From: Microbacterium sp. MYb72
GTDB lineage: Bacteria > Actinomycetota > Actinomycetes > Actinomycetales > Microbacteriaceae
Length of the DNA: 64,000 bases
Direction of reading: 5' to 3'
Assembly (NCBI RefSeq): GCF_002979415.1
Contig: NZ_PCOT01000006.1
Span: 62,001-126,000 of the forward strand
The notes under the pieces were generated by a model. That model saw only the letters and a program-made list of their open reading frames with translations. It was not told where the DNA came from and searched no databases. Positions within the stretch are counted from its first letter, which is position 1; each line of letters begins with the position of its first letter. Positions 44,405 to 53,697 of this stretch are shown here, one piece after another. Made by a program: the position numbers and the translations under genes.

Positions 44405-45103
44405 ATGAGCACGGTTTCCGTCGACGAGAGCGCGATCACCGAGGCGAAAGAGCTCAGGGATCAGTTCCAGCGCTTCCTCCGCGAGTACGAGTTCGGCATG
44501 CGCGAGGTCGAGACGAAGATCTCGATCCTGCGCGACGAGTTCACCCACGATCACGCGTACAACCCCATCGAGCACGTGAAGAGCCGTGTGAAGTCGCCGG
44601 ACAGCATCGTGGAGAAGATCGCGCGCAAGGGCATCGAGGAGCCCGACTTCGACCGCATCCGCGAGGAGATCACCGACATCGCCGGTGTCCGCGTGACCTG
44701 CAGCTTCATCGCCGACGTCTACCGGCTGTTCGATCTGCTCACCGCGCAGGACGACATCACCGTGCGGATCGTGAAGGACTACATCAAGAACCCCAAGCCC
44801 AACGGGTACAAGAGCCTGCACGCCATCCTCGAGGTGCCGGTGTTCCTCTCCACGGGGGCGCTGTCGGTGCCGGTCGAGGTGCAGTTCCGCACGATAGCGA
44901 TGGACTTCTGGGCCAGCCTCGAGCACAAGATCTACTACAAGTTCTCGAATCAGGTGCCCTCGCACCTCGTCGACAGCCTGACGGATGCTGCGGATGCCGC
45001 GGCCGAACTCGACAGCCGCATGGAGCGCCTGCACCGCGAGGCGCACGGGGTGCCGCGGCGTCAGCTGGCGCCCCCGCCCCCTCCGCGCATCATCGGCGTC
45101 TGA
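44405..45103 (+). CDS. Small alarmone synthetase (RelQ/YjbM-type, (p)ppGpp synthetase)
   Basis: 232 residues: a lone RelA/SpoT synthetase domain without HD hydrolase or regulatory domains. Motifs HVKSRVKSPDSIVEKIARKG, DIAGVRVTCSFIADVYRLFD, NPKPNGYKSLHAILEVPVFL and VEVQFRTIAMDFWASLEHKI contain the pyrophosphate-transfer and GTP-binding residues. It makes (p)ppGpp or pGpp in stress. TAGCGT (44392-44397) ends 7 nt before the ATG, suggesting a leaderless start; a GTG at 44399 would add two residues. Confidence 0.92.
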   Translation: MSTVSVDESAITEAKELRDQFQRFLREYEFGMREVETKISILRDEFTHDHAYNPIEHVKSRVKSPDSIVEKIARKGIEEPDFDRIREEITDIAGVRVTCSFIADVYRLFDLLTAQDDITVRIVKDYIKNPKPNGYKSLHAILEVPVFLSTGALSVPVEVQFRTIAMDFWASLEHKIYYKFSNQVPSHLVDSLTDAADAAAELDSRMERLHREAHGVPRRQLAPPPPPRIIGV

Positions 45104-45123
45104 CCCGGCATCCGCCTACCGCC

Positions 45124-45207
45124 GCATCCGAAATTCGGACGATCACCCGTTTTTCGGATGATCCGCGCGGAATCGTCCGAAAAAGCGACATGCGTCCGAA
45201 TTTCGGA
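45124..45207. repeat. Nested palindromic intergenic element A (also terminator-like)
   Basis: Outer arms TCCGAAATTCGGACG (45127-45141) and CGTCCGAATTTCGGA (45193-45207) are a perfect 15-bp inverted repeat. An inner imperfect hairpin pairs TTTTTCGGATGATCC (45150-45164) with a segment at 45169-45184. It lies between convergent genes and could terminate both. Its first 35 nt align without gaps to element B (56089) and to the tandem repeat unit at 25 kb. Confidence 0.8.
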
Positions 45208-45228
45208 AGCCGGGAGCGCGGGGCGGGG

Positions 45229-47091
45229 CTAGGCGTGGAAGACGGGGGATGCGGCGGGCAGCTCGGCGCCGCCGGTGATCATCCGCCGAAGTCGATCGAC
45301 GGGGATCTTCGGCACGCGGTTCTCGTCGGTGAGTCCGTTGGTCTCCTGCGCCGTGTCGGTCAGTTGCGTGTAGCACCATCCGGCCAGCGGGGCGCAGTCC
45401 CGGACCGCGGAGAACAGCGTGGAGAGATGCGTCTCCAGGGCCTCGTCCGAGGCGACGGTCCGGTAGCCCCAGGTGCCGTCGGTGGCGCGGTCGACGCTCA
45501 CGCCGCCGAACTCGCTGAGCAGCACGGGCCGTCCGGCGGTGTCGGATGACTCCTCCGGCGTGCCCACGAGCATGCGCCGGCCGTTCGGGGCGATGCCGTC
45601 GAGGGTCTGCCGCACGGCATCGGATGTGCCGTAGCGCGCCCGCAGCACCGCAGAGTCGTTCTCGTAGTCGTGCACGGTGAACAGGTCGGAGCGGGTGTGC
45701 TCCCACCCGTCGTTCGACACGACCAGACGGGAGCCGTCGAGCGTCTTCGTCAGGTGGTAGAGCGTGCGGGCCAGTTCGCGCTCCTCGGAGACCTGTGCGA
45801 TCCGGTCGACCCCCCAGCTCTCGTTGAGCGGCACCCACACGACGATGCTGGGGTGCGACGAGTCCCGCCGAACCACGGCCGTCCACTCGCTCACCAGCCG
45901 CTCGACCGCGAGCGCGGAGAACTCGTACACGCTCGGCATCTCGGCCCACACGAGAAGACCCAGGCGATCGGTCCAGTAGAGGAAGCGCGGGTCCTCGATC
46001 TTCTGGTGCACGCGCACCGAGGTGAACCCGAGGTCCTTGATGAGCTGCGCCTCGTGCCGCAGGGCGTCGGCGTCCGGGGCCGCGAGATGCGACTGCGGCC
46101 AGTAGCCCTGGGAGAGCACCGCGCGCACGGCGACCGGCCGGTCGTTGACGAGCACCCGGCCGCCGTCGGTCCCCACCGAGCGGATGCCGAGGTACGAGCC
46201 GATCCGGTCGGAATCGCCGTGCGGCGGCAGCAGCTCCACCGCCGCGTCGAGCAGCAGTGGATGCTCGGGGGTCCAGAGCCAGGCATCCCGTGCCTGGCCG
46301 TTGCGCAGCGCGGGGAGGGAGAGCGTGAGCGTCTGGCGGGGTCCGGTGAGCTCCGTCACCTGTGCCGCGGCCACCTCCTCTCCACGGGTGATGCGCACCG
46401 AGAGTCGGGTTCCCGGCGACGGGTGGCCGTCGAGCTCGACCGAGAGGCGCACGACGGCGGCATCCGGATCGGTGCTCCAGGTGAGCCTGCGCACGTGACG
46501 GGCGGGCACCGACTCCAGCCACACGGGCTGCCAGATGCCGCTGGTGCGGTCGTACCAGACGACGTGGCGCCGCTCCTCCCAGTCCTGCTTGCCCCGGGGC
46601 TGCGCGAGGTCCAGGGGATCGTCCTCTGCGCGCACGACGAGGTCGAAGCCGTCTGCCGCGCTCTCCGGCACCACCACCGTGAACGGCGTGTGGCCCCCCT
46701 CATGCGCTCCGACGTGGGCGCCGTCGATCCAGACGTCGGCCCGGTGGTCCACCGCGCCGAAGTGCAGCAGCAGCGTGCGGCCTCCCTCGTGACCGGCCTC
46801 GGCCACCTCGGCCGCGGCGACGGTGCGTCGGTACCAGAGCACGCGATGGAACCCGGTGTCGCCGATGCCCGACGCGGGCGACTCCGGGGGGAACGGCACG
46901 ATGATCTCCCCGGCGATCTCCGCCGGATCCTGTGCCCACCCCTCCGCGATCCCGCGGTCGTCCGGGTCGACGGCGAACCGCCAGGGGCCGGAGAGATCGG
47001 CCCATGAGGCGCGGACGAGCTGCGGGCGGGGGTACCGGCCGTCTTGGCTGCTGGCCGACGCGAGGCTTTCCTGTGGCATGGCAGGAAGCAT
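45229..47091 (-). CDS. Glycoside hydrolase family 2 enzyme
   Basis: 620 residues from ATG 47091. GH2 layout: N-terminal jelly-roll sugar-binding domain (about 1-170, DLSGPWRFAVDPDD), immunoglobulin-like domain, and TIM barrel from about 290. Acid/base Glu in VVWVPLNESWGVD; nucleophile Glu in PVLLSEFGGVSVD. No signal peptide, so it is cytosolic and acts on imported oligosaccharides (beta-galactoside, -glucuronide, -mannoside or arabinoside; not resolvable by eye). A LacI-type operator lies 10 bp upstream and the LacI gene 67 bp upstream, same strand. Confidence 0.88.
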   Translation of the reverse strand: MLPAMPQESLASASSQDGRYPRPQLVRASWADLSGPWRFAVDPDDRGIAEGWAQDPAEIAGEIIVPFPPESPASGIGDTGFHRVLWYRRTVAAAEVAEAGHEGGRTLLLHFGAVDHRADVWIDGAHVGAHEGGHTPFTVVVPESAADGFDLVVRAEDDPLDLAQPRGKQDWEERRHVVWYDRTSGIWQPVWLESVPARHVRRLTWSTDPDAAVVRLSVELDGHPSPGTRLSVRITRGEEVAAAQVTELTGPRQTLTLSLPALRNGQARDAWLWTPEHPLLLDAAVELLPPHGDSDRIGSYLGIRSVGTDGGRVLVNDRPVAVRAVLSQGYWPQSHLAAPDADALRHEAQLIKDLGFTSVRVHQKIEDPRFLYWTDRLGLLVWAEMPSVYEFSALAVERLVSEWTAVVRRDSSHPSIVVWVPLNESWGVDRIAQVSEERELARTLYHLTKTLDGSRLVVSNDGWEHTRSDLFTVHDYENDSAVLRARYGTSDAVRQTLDGIAPNGRRMLVGTPEESSDTAGRPVLLSEFGGVSVDRATDGTWGYRTVASDEALETHLSTLFSAVRDCAPLAGWCYTQLTDTAQETNGLTDENRVPKIPVDRLRRMITGGAELPAASPVFHA

Positions 47092-47100
47092 ATCCAAAAC

Positions 47101-47115
47101 TTGCAGCGCTAGAAA
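47101..47115 (-). promoter_or_regulatory. LacI-type operator before the GH2 gene
   Basis: TTGCAGCGCTAGAAA on the plus strand contains the AGCGCT core (47105-47110) seen in the other operator of this locus at 48240. It sits just before the GH2 start, downstream of a TTGCAT candidate -35 (minus strand). It gives GH2 control separate from read-through of the LacI gene. Confidence 0.65.
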
Positions 47116-47157
47116 GATGCAATCCGGTGATGGATGCCGATGCCTCGGCGCGATGCC

Positions 47158-48192
47158 TCAGCGAGGCAGTCGAGCCACAGTGCCGCGGTCGGCGATCGTG
47201 TACGGCGCGAGGAGGTGGCGCCCGATGCCGTCGTAGCCGTTCATGCGGTCCTCGAGCAGATCGAGCGCCGACGCCGCGATCGCGCGCTTGTCCGGCGACA
47301 CGGATGACAGGGCCGGCGTCGCGTACCTGGCCAACGACGTGTCGTCCCAGCCGAGCACCGAGACGTCCTCCGGGACGCGCAGTCCGGCGCTGCTCAGCGC
47401 CCTCATCGCGGCCAGTCCGAAGAGGTCGTCGCGGCAGAGGACGGCCTCGGGGGCGACGCCCCTGTCGAGCGCGGCGGTCAGGGCGCGCACGCCGTCGTCG
47501 ATCCCGAAGCCGTCGCTCTCGATCACGAGCGCAGGATCGAGCGGGATGCCGGCGCCGATCAACGCCTCCTGATACCCGAGCAGTCGCAGGTGCGTCGACT
47601 CCGCGATCTCCGTGCGCACCGAGGCGAGGAAGGCGATCCGGCGCCGCCCTGTCGCGAGCAGCAGTTCGGTGGCCTCTCGGGCCGCACGCACGTTGTCGAT
47701 CATGACGTGGTCGGCGGTGAGCGGGCGCGCGGCCTCGCCGAGCAGCACGAGCGGGGTGTCGGGGCGCAGGCGCGCGATCTCGAGGGTGTCGATGCGGGCG
47801 GGGTGGAAAATCACCCCGTCGACCAGTCCCTCCTCGCGGTCGCGGATGACGGCGCGTTCGGCCTCGACGTCGTTCAGCGTCTGCTCCACGATGATCCGGT
47901 AGCCGCGGCGGCCGGCCTCCTCGCCGACGCAGCGGGCGATCTCGGCGAAGTACGGCTGATCCATCTCCGGGATCGCGAGCGCGAGCATCCCGGTGCGGCC
48001 CGTCGCCAGGCGTCGCGCGGTGAGGTTGGGGCGGTACCCGAGTTCGTCGATCGCCGCCTGCACCCGCTCGCGCATCCGGTCCGACACGTGCTCGTAGTCG
48101 TGGACGACGTTCGACACGGTCTTCATCGAGACGCCGGCGAGGGTCGCCACGTCCTGCAATCGCACCCGTCCGCCGGACCTGCCTGTCGCCAT
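47158..48192 (-). CDS. LacI-family transcriptional repressor
   Basis: 344 residues. N-terminal LacI helix-turn-helix and hinge (RLQDVATLAGVSMKTVSNVV, YRPNLTARRLATGRTGML) and a periplasmic-binding-like sugar domain (HPARIDTLEIARL, VLGWDDTSLARYATPALSSV). It lies between the GH2 gene and the divergent ABC operon, each of which has an AGCGCT-centred operator, and probably represses both until the cognate sugar is present. Confidence 0.93.
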   Translation of the reverse strand: MATGRSGGRVRLQDVATLAGVSMKTVSNVVHDYEHVSDRMRERVQAAIDELGYRPNLTARRLATGRTGMLALAIPEMDQPYFAEIARCVGEEAGRRGYRIIVEQTLNDVEAERAVIRDREEGLVDGVIFHPARIDTLEIARLRPDTPLVLLGEAARPLTADHVMIDNVRAAREATELLLATGRRRIAFLASVRTEIAESTHLRLLGYQEALIGAGIPLDPALVIESDGFGIDDGVRALTAALDRGVAPEAVLCRDDLFGLAAMRALSSAGLRVPEDVSVLGWDDTSLARYATPALSSVSPDKRAIAASALDLLEDRMNGYDGIGRHLLAPYTIADRGTVARLPR

Positions 48193-48228
48193 TCCGCCAT
48201 CTTAGGGCCGAACGCGAGGAAGAATCCT

Positions 48229-48257
48229 TTGACATTTACAGCGCTATACATTAGCGT
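48229..48257 (+). promoter_or_regulatory. LacI-repressed promoter of the ABC/GH43 operon
   Basis: TTGACA (48229-48234), a 17-bp spacer and TAGCGT (48252-48257). The operator TTTACAGCGCTATACA (48235-48250, core AGCGCT 48240-48245) fills the spacer, so repressor and polymerase cannot bind together. A leader of about 95 nt follows, with AGGAGAGG before the first ATG. Confidence 0.8.
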
Positions 48258-48355
48258 CCCGAACAGAGCAGTTCCCGCCGGTCCTCCCAGGCCGGATACC
48301 CGCAGCGCCGCGGTCGAGGGAGACCGGCGGCTCCTCACACATTCAGGAGAGGCAG

Positions 48356-49669
48356 ATGAGAACACGCACCGCAGCAGTCGCTCTGGTCGCGGCCACCGCC
48401 CTGGTTCTGGCCGGATGCTCCGGCGGGGGCTCGGGAGAGCAGTCCGGCGACCGCACGGTCACCTTCATGGGGTGGGGGTCCCCGCAGGAGGTCGACGTCT
48501 TCAAGGACATGATCGCGCAGTACGAGAAGAAGTACCCGGGGGTGAAGGTCGACTACATCAGCGTGCCCGCGGCCGACTTCCAGACCAAGCTCCAGACCAT
48601 GATCGCCGCCAAGAAGACGCCGGACGTCTTCTATATGGTGGGCGAGAACCTGCAGCCGCTCGTGAAGAACGGCGTGATCGCCGATCTCAGCGACTACGTC
48701 GCCGACAACGAGATCTTCGACGCCGACAACGTGTGGAAGAACGCGATCGACCTCTGGAAGTTCGACGGCACGACGCCGGGGCAGGGGGCGATCTACGCGC
48801 TGCCCAAGGACATCGGCCCCTTCGCCCTCGCCTACAACAAGGATCTCTTCGCGGCGGCCGGCATCCCCGATCCCGACCCCGAGGTCCCCTGGACCTGGGA
48901 CGAATTCGTCGCCAACGCCAAGAAGCTGACCTCAGGGGAGGGCGCGGACAAGACCTACGGCACCGCCCCGTACTCTCTCGAGTCCGCGGTGTGGTCGAAC
49001 GACGCCGACTGGCTGAACGCGGATCACACGAAGGTCTCCGTGACCGACCCGAAGTTCGTCGAGGCCCTGCAGTGGGTCGCCGACCTCTCCCTCAAAGAGG
49101 GAGTGGCGCCGAGCTCGGAGGAGGAGAGCTCGCTGGGGAGCTTCCAGCGGTTCATCGACGGCAAGATCGGCATGATGGGCATCGGCCCGTGGAGCCAGGG
49201 GCAGTTCTGGGACGAGGTGACGTTCGACTGGGACCTCATGCCGTGGCCGGTCCCGACGCCCACCTCGTCGGAGGCGACCTGGTACGGCGGTGTCGGCTTC
49301 GCGGTGTCGAAGGCGAGCAAGAACCCCACCGACGCCGAGAACCTCGCCGCGTTCCTCGCCTTCAACGAAGACGCGCAGCGCACGAACATGGAGAAGGGTC
49401 AGGCGGTCCCCAACCTCATCGACATGACGAACGACGAGTACCTGACGATGGACAAGCCGCCGGCCAACAAGCAGCAGTTCATCCGCATCATCGAGGAGGT
49501 CGGCCACCGACCCACTCAGACCTTCACCTACAACGGCGACTGGTGGAACGTGTTCTCGTCGAACGTGGCGAGCGTCTATCGGGGCGAGGTGACCGCCGCC
49601 GAGTACACGAAGTCGGTGGAGGCGGAGATGCAGACCGCGCTCGACGACGCGATCGCGACGGCGAAGTAG
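48356..49669 (+). CDS. Oligosaccharide ABC transporter substrate-binding lipoprotein
   Basis: 437 residues. Lipobox LVLAGC (Cys21). Family 1 extracellular binding protein: FMGWGSPQEVDVFKDMIAQY, DVFYMVGENLQPLV, IYALPKDIGPFALAYNKDLF, GKIGMMGIGPWSQGQFWD. It captures an oligosaccharide outside the membrane. First gene of the operon under the AGCGCT operator; followed by two permeases but no ATPase, so a shared ATPase elsewhere is likely. Confidence 0.93.
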   Translation: MRTRTAAVALVAATALVLAGCSGGGSGEQSGDRTVTFMGWGSPQEVDVFKDMIAQYEKKYPGVKVDYISVPAADFQTKLQTMIAAKKTPDVFYMVGENLQPLVKNGVIADLSDYVADNEIFDADNVWKNAIDLWKFDGTTPGQGAIYALPKDIGPFALAYNKDLFAAAGIPDPDPEVPWTWDEFVANAKKLTSGEGADKTYGTAPYSLESAVWSNDADWLNADHTKVSVTDPKFVEALQWVADLSLKEGVAPSSEEESSLGSFQRFIDGKIGMMGIGPWSQGQFWDEVTFDWDLMPWPVPTPTSSEATWYGGVGFAVSKASKNPTDAENLAAFLAFNEDAQRTNMEKGQAVPNLIDMTNDEYLTMDKPPANKQQFIRIIEEVGHRPTQTFTYNGDWWNVFSSNVASVYRGEVTAAEYTKSVEAEMQTALDDAIATAK

Positions 49670-49682
49670 CACCAGACGGACA

Positions 49683-49717
49683 GGGTCGTCCGGGCCGTGC
49701 ACCGGCCCGGACGACCC
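49683..49717 (+). terminator. Intra-operon hairpin after the binding-protein gene
   Basis: GGGTCGTCCGGGCCG (49683-49697) and CGGCCCGGACGACCC (49703-49717) form a perfect 15-bp stem with loop TGCAC. It lies between the binding-protein stop and the permease start 20 nt downstream. As in other binding-protein operons it probably partly terminates or stabilises the upstream message so the binding protein is made in excess. Confidence 0.75.
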
Positions 49718-49737
49718 CTCACGAGAGAGGCCCGCCC

Positions 49738-50643
49738 ATGACGGCACCCAGGAGAGCGCCCAGACAGGCGCGCCATGAGCGCACCTGGAGCGTCGTCTTC
49801 GTCGCGCCGATCACCCTGCAGCTGCTGCTGTTCTTCGTCGTCCCCGTCTCGGTCGCCGTCTACGCCGGCTTCACCGACTGGAACGTGCTGAGCGGCGAGC
49901 AGCACTTCGTCGGAGTCGACAACTTCACGGCGTTCCTCTCCGACCGCAAGTTCTGGATCGCCTCGGGCAACACCCTCTTCATGCTGCTGCCGATCCCGTT
50001 CTACCTCGCGTTCGGGCTGTTCTTCGCGATCGCCAGCCACCGCCGCACCCCTGGCAACAAGATCTTCCGGGTGCTCTACTTCCTGCCCTACGTGTCGTCG
50101 ATCGTCGCGCTCGTGGTGATGTGGAAGTGGCTCTTCAACTACCAGTTCGGTCCCATCAACCAGGGGCTCAGCGACTGGTTCGGCATCCGCGGGCCCGACT
50201 GGCTGGGAGACCCCGCCTGGATCAAGGTCACGATCGTGATCATGATCGTCTGGAAGATGATCGGCATCACGTCGATCTACTACCTCGCCGCCCTCAACAA
50301 CATCCCCGACAGCTACTACGAGGCCGCGCGGCTCGACGGGGCATCCGGCATCCGGACGTTCTTCTCGATCACCCTGCCGATGCTCTCCCCCGTGACCTTC
50401 TTCCTGATCGTGGTCGGCATCGTCGGCTCGCTGCAAACCTTCGTCGAGGTGCAGCTGTTCACCAAGAACGGCGGGCCGAACTACAGCGCGGCCACCATCA
50501 CCTACTACATCTGGGAGAAGGCCTTCGCCTCGAACCAGATGGGCTACGCCTCGGCCGTCGCGGTGTTCTTCGCGCTCGTCATCCTCGTCATCACACTGAT
50601 CCAGTTCCGGGTGTCCCGGCGCTGGGTGCACACGGAGGACTGA
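49738..50643 (+). CDS. Oligosaccharide ABC permease, MalF-type
   Basis: 301 residues, ATG preceded by GAGAGAGG. Six helices; EAA loop YEAARLDGASGIRTFFSITL; DWNVLSGEQHFVGVDNF after the first helix is typical of CUT1 permeases. It partners the next gene, 6 nt downstream. Confidence 0.92.
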   Translation: MTAPRRAPRQARHERTWSVVFVAPITLQLLLFFVVPVSVAVYAGFTDWNVLSGEQHFVGVDNFTAFLSDRKFWIASGNTLFMLLPIPFYLAFGLFFAIASHRRTPGNKIFRVLYFLPYVSSIVALVVMWKWLFNYQFGPINQGLSDWFGIRGPDWLGDPAWIKVTIVIMIVWKMIGITSIYYLAALNNIPDSYYEAARLDGASGIRTFFSITLPMLSPVTFFLIVVGIVGSLQTFVEVQLFTKNGGPNYSAATITYYIWEKAFASNQMGYASAVAVFFALVILVITLIQFRVSRRWVHTED

Positions 50644-50649
50644 ACCGAC

Positions 50650-51501
50650 ATGGCCACCCTGCGAACCCTCACGGCGCGACGTCGCGCGACGACCGTCGTC
50701 TTCTTCGTGCTCGTCCTGCTCGGGGCGCTCACCATGGTGCTGCCGTTCCTGTGGATGGTGTCGACCTCGCTCAAGGAATCGAAGATGGTCTTCGAGTTCC
50801 CGCCGCAGTGGATCCCCGACCCGTTCGACTTCTCGCACTACGTCGACGTGTGGAACGTGGTGCCGCTCGCCTCGGGCCTGCTGAACAGCGCCATCGTCAC
50901 GCTGCTCGTCGTGGCGATCGGCACCTTCTCGACCACCATGGCGGCGTTCGCGTTCGCCAAGCTGAACTTCCCGCTCAAGGGGCTGCTGTTCACCCTGCTG
51001 CTGGCGACCATGATGGTGCCGGTCATCGTCACGCTCATCCCGCAGTTCCTCGTCTACGCGGAGGTCGGCTGGATCGACACCCTGCTGCCGCTCATCGTGC
51101 CGGGCACCCTCGGCAACGTGCTCATGCTGTTCTTCCTGCGGCAGTACATGATGGGACTCTCCACCGAGCTGCTCGACGCCGCCAAGCTCGACGGAGCGGG
51201 GTACTTCCGCATCTACTGGAGCGTCTTCCTCCCGCTGTGCCGACCGGCGATCGCCGCCAACGTGATCATCGTCTTCATGGCGACCTGGAACGACTACCTC
51301 GGTCCGCTCATCTTCACCAACTCGCCCGACAAGTCGACCGTGCAGCTCGTGGTCGCCTCGCTCACCGGCTACTACGCCGAACAGACCGACTTCCCGATGG
51401 TGATGGCGGCGTCCGTCATCGCCGTGCTCCCCGTGGTCGTGCTGTTCAGCCTCATGCAGCGGCACTTCGTCGACTCGTTCGCGATCAGCGGGATCAAGTG
51501 A
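50650..51501 (+). CDS. Oligosaccharide ABC permease, MalG-type
   Basis: 283 residues. EAA-type loop LDAAKLDGAGYFRIYWSVFL and C-terminal MQRHFVDSFAISGIK identify a MalG/LacG-like subunit. TWNDYLGPLIF is a common CUT1 permease motif. The stop overlaps the GH43 start (GTGA). Confidence 0.92.
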   Translation: MATLRTLTARRRATTVVFFVLVLLGALTMVLPFLWMVSTSLKESKMVFEFPPQWIPDPFDFSHYVDVWNVVPLASGLLNSAIVTLLVVAIGTFSTTMAAFAFAKLNFPLKGLLFTLLLATMMVPVIVTLIPQFLVYAEVGWIDTLLPLIVPGTLGNVLMLFFLRQYMMGLSTELLDAAKLDGAGYFRIYWSVFLPLCRPAIAANVIIVFMATWNDYLGPLIFTNSPDKSTVQLVVASLTGYYAEQTDFPMVMAASVIAVLPVVVLFSLMQRHFVDSFAISGIK

Positions 51502-53651
51502 CCGTGGCCGTCTACGAGAACCCGATCGCCCGCGACGGCGACTACGCCGACCCCTTCGTGCTCCGCCATGACGGTCGCTACTACCTCTACTCGACGACCC
51601 CGCAGGTGGACTGCTGGAGCTCCGACGACCTCCTGCACTGGACGCCGGAGGGGCCGGCGATCGCGCCGGACGTCTTCCCCGGGCTGGTCCCGTTCGCGCC
51701 GGAGGTGGTCTACGCCGACGGGGAGTTCCACATGTACACCTCGCCGTCCGGTCAAGGACACCACGTGCTGCGGAGCGAGAGCCCCACTGGTCCGTTCGTC
51801 GACGTGAGCGGGAATGTCGGGCACGCGATCGACGGCAACGTGCTCATCGACGATGACGGTCGCCGGTACTTCTACTGGGCGGGCGACGAGGGCATCTGGG
51901 GGTGCGAGATGCCCTCGCCGACCGAGTTCGGGGAGCCCGTGCTCACCGGCATCCACATGAACGGCTGGACCGAGGGTCCCTTCGTGGCGAAGCGCGACGG
52001 CAGGTACCACATGACGCTCACGGGCAACCACTACCTGAGCCCCGGCTACCGGATCGATGCGGCGTCGAGCGATCATCCGCTCACCGGATGGAGTCCTGGG
52101 CTGCTGAATCCGCTGGTGGTCAGCACCGACGCGGAGTACACCGGGCTCGGGCACAGCTGCAGCGTCGTCGGCCCCGACCTGGTGTCGACGTACCTCGTGT
52201 TCCACAACATGAACCCCGACCTGACCCGGCATCTGAACATCGACCGTCAGGTGTGGGGCGGCGGCCGGCTGCTCGTGCTGGGGCCGTCGCGCGAAGCCCC
52301 CGTCCCCGCGGAGCCGACCCACCGCTGCGCCTGGAACGACGGCGACGCCGCGTCCTGGGAGGTCGAGGGAGGGATACTGGCCCCCGATCATCGCTCCGCC
52401 GTGCTGACCGGCGCGCTGGACGCCGCTGCGCTCTGGCGCATCGGGGCCGTGCCCACGCTCACCGCCGAGGTGTCGCTGACGGCGCTCGATGCCGCCGAGC
52501 ACGGAGTGATGCTCGAGACGGAGGACGGCCGTCGGATCGTGGTCGGGATCGATCGGGACGCGCATCGCGTGCACGCGATCGACGGCGGGGAGCCGGCAGG
52601 GAATGCACCGCTCCCGCCAGGCTTCGCGCACGCCGCGCTGCACACGTGGAGGATCGTCGCCGACCACGACCGCATAGAGGTCTTCCTCGACGGACGGCGT
52701 CAGCCGCTGGAGCTTGCGCCGCTCGGCGCCCCCGCCCTCGTCGGCGTGCATGCGCGGGGCGGCGGCGTGCGCATCGGCCACGTCGCCCTCACCGACACCA
52801 CTCCCGATGAGTCCGATCGCCGGGCCGTCGTCCCGGTGCCGGGGAGGCTCTGGGCCGCGCTCACGCCCGACGCCCCGTCGACGCAGGGCGAGAGCCTCGC
52901 GCTCGCCGCAGGGGAGTCCGCCGGCTACCGCCTGCACGCCGCGCGTGGGGACACGTTCTCCCTGCAGCTCGCGGGGGTGTTCTCCGCCGGAGACGTCATC
53001 GGGGTGGATGCCGGAGGGGAGAGCACCCGCATCCTGGTGAGTCACGACGGTCACGTCGTGACGGCGGAGATCCGCCTCACGCACGGGGAGAACCCGCTGC
53101 GGATCTCCGCCGTGGCAGGCGGGCCGGTCATCGAGCTGATCACGGTCTCGCCCGGACTCGGCGATGGTGACGCGGGCCCGGTCGACGGCGCGCTCTCGGG
53201 CTACGGCAAGGCCCTCCTCGATCCGACCCCGCGCGCGGACGTCGACATCGAGGCGGCGCTCGCGTTCACGGCGACCGAGAGCGGCGGACACGGAGACCTC
53301 CTGGTGAGGGCGAGCGCCCTCTCCGAGGGAGGAGAGGGCGCAGACACCCGACTCGGCGTGAACTTCCTGCTCGGGTACTCCGTGCAGCTGCACGTCGACC
53401 GGGTGGTGCTGGCCCGGCACGACTACGACGAGCGCATCCTCGCCTCCGCGGCGGCGGACATCGAGTCCGAGGCGCCGCACCGTGTCGTCGTGAGGCTGCG
53501 CGGCGAGCGCATCGCCGTCGAACTCGACGGCGTGCCGATCATCGACGTCGCGGACGTCCTCCCTCACGCCACGGGCGCCACCGGCATCCGTGCGGCGGGC
53601 GGACATCTTCGCGTGGAAGGGCTCGTGGTGCGCGGGATCGCGCACACCTAG
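51498..53651 (+). CDS. Glycoside hydrolase family 43 enzyme with C-terminal beta-sandwich modules
   Basis: 717 residues, GTG overlapping the permease stop. A five-bladed GH43 propeller fills about the first 300 residues: general base Asp in DGDYADPFVLRHDGRYYLYS, pKa-modulating Asp in HAIDGNVLIDDDGRRYFYW, and acid Glu in NGWTEGPFVAKRDGRYHM. Two or more lectin/LamG-like sandwich modules follow (about 330-480 and 570-710). GH43 covers arabinofuranosidases, xylosidases and exo-galactanases. No signal peptide, so probably cytosolic, acting on what the ABC system imports. Confidence 0.88.
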   Translation: MTVAVYENPIARDGDYADPFVLRHDGRYYLYSTTPQVDCWSSDDLLHWTPEGPAIAPDVFPGLVPFAPEVVYADGEFHMYTSPSGQGHHVLRSESPTGPFVDVSGNVGHAIDGNVLIDDDGRRYFYWAGDEGIWGCEMPSPTEFGEPVLTGIHMNGWTEGPFVAKRDGRYHMTLTGNHYLSPGYRIDAASSDHPLTGWSPGLLNPLVVSTDAEYTGLGHSCSVVGPDLVSTYLVFHNMNPDLTRHLNIDRQVWGGGRLLVLGPSREAPVPAEPTHRCAWNDGDAASWEVEGGILAPDHRSAVLTGALDAAALWRIGAVPTLTAEVSLTALDAAEHGVMLETEDGRRIVVGIDRDAHRVHAIDGGEPAGNAPLPPGFAHAALHTWRIVADHDRIEVFLDGRRQPLELAPLGAPALVGVHARGGGVRIGHVALTDTTPDESDRRAVVPVPGRLWAALTPDAPSTQGESLALAAGESAGYRLHAARGDTFSLQLAGVFSAGDVIGVDAGGESTRILVSHDGHVVTAEIRLTHGENPLRISAVAGGPVIELITVSPGLGDGDAGPVDGALSGYGKALLDPTPRADVDIEAALAFTATESGGHGDLLVRASALSEGGEGADTRLGVNFLLGYSVQLHVDRVVLARHDYDERILASAAADIESEAPHRVVVRLRGERIAVELDGVPIIDVADVLPHATGATGIRAAGGHLRVEGLVVRGIAHT

Positions 53652-53697
53652 ACCGGGACGGCGAACGTCCGTCTCGACGAAGAGAAGGAGCAGCGTC

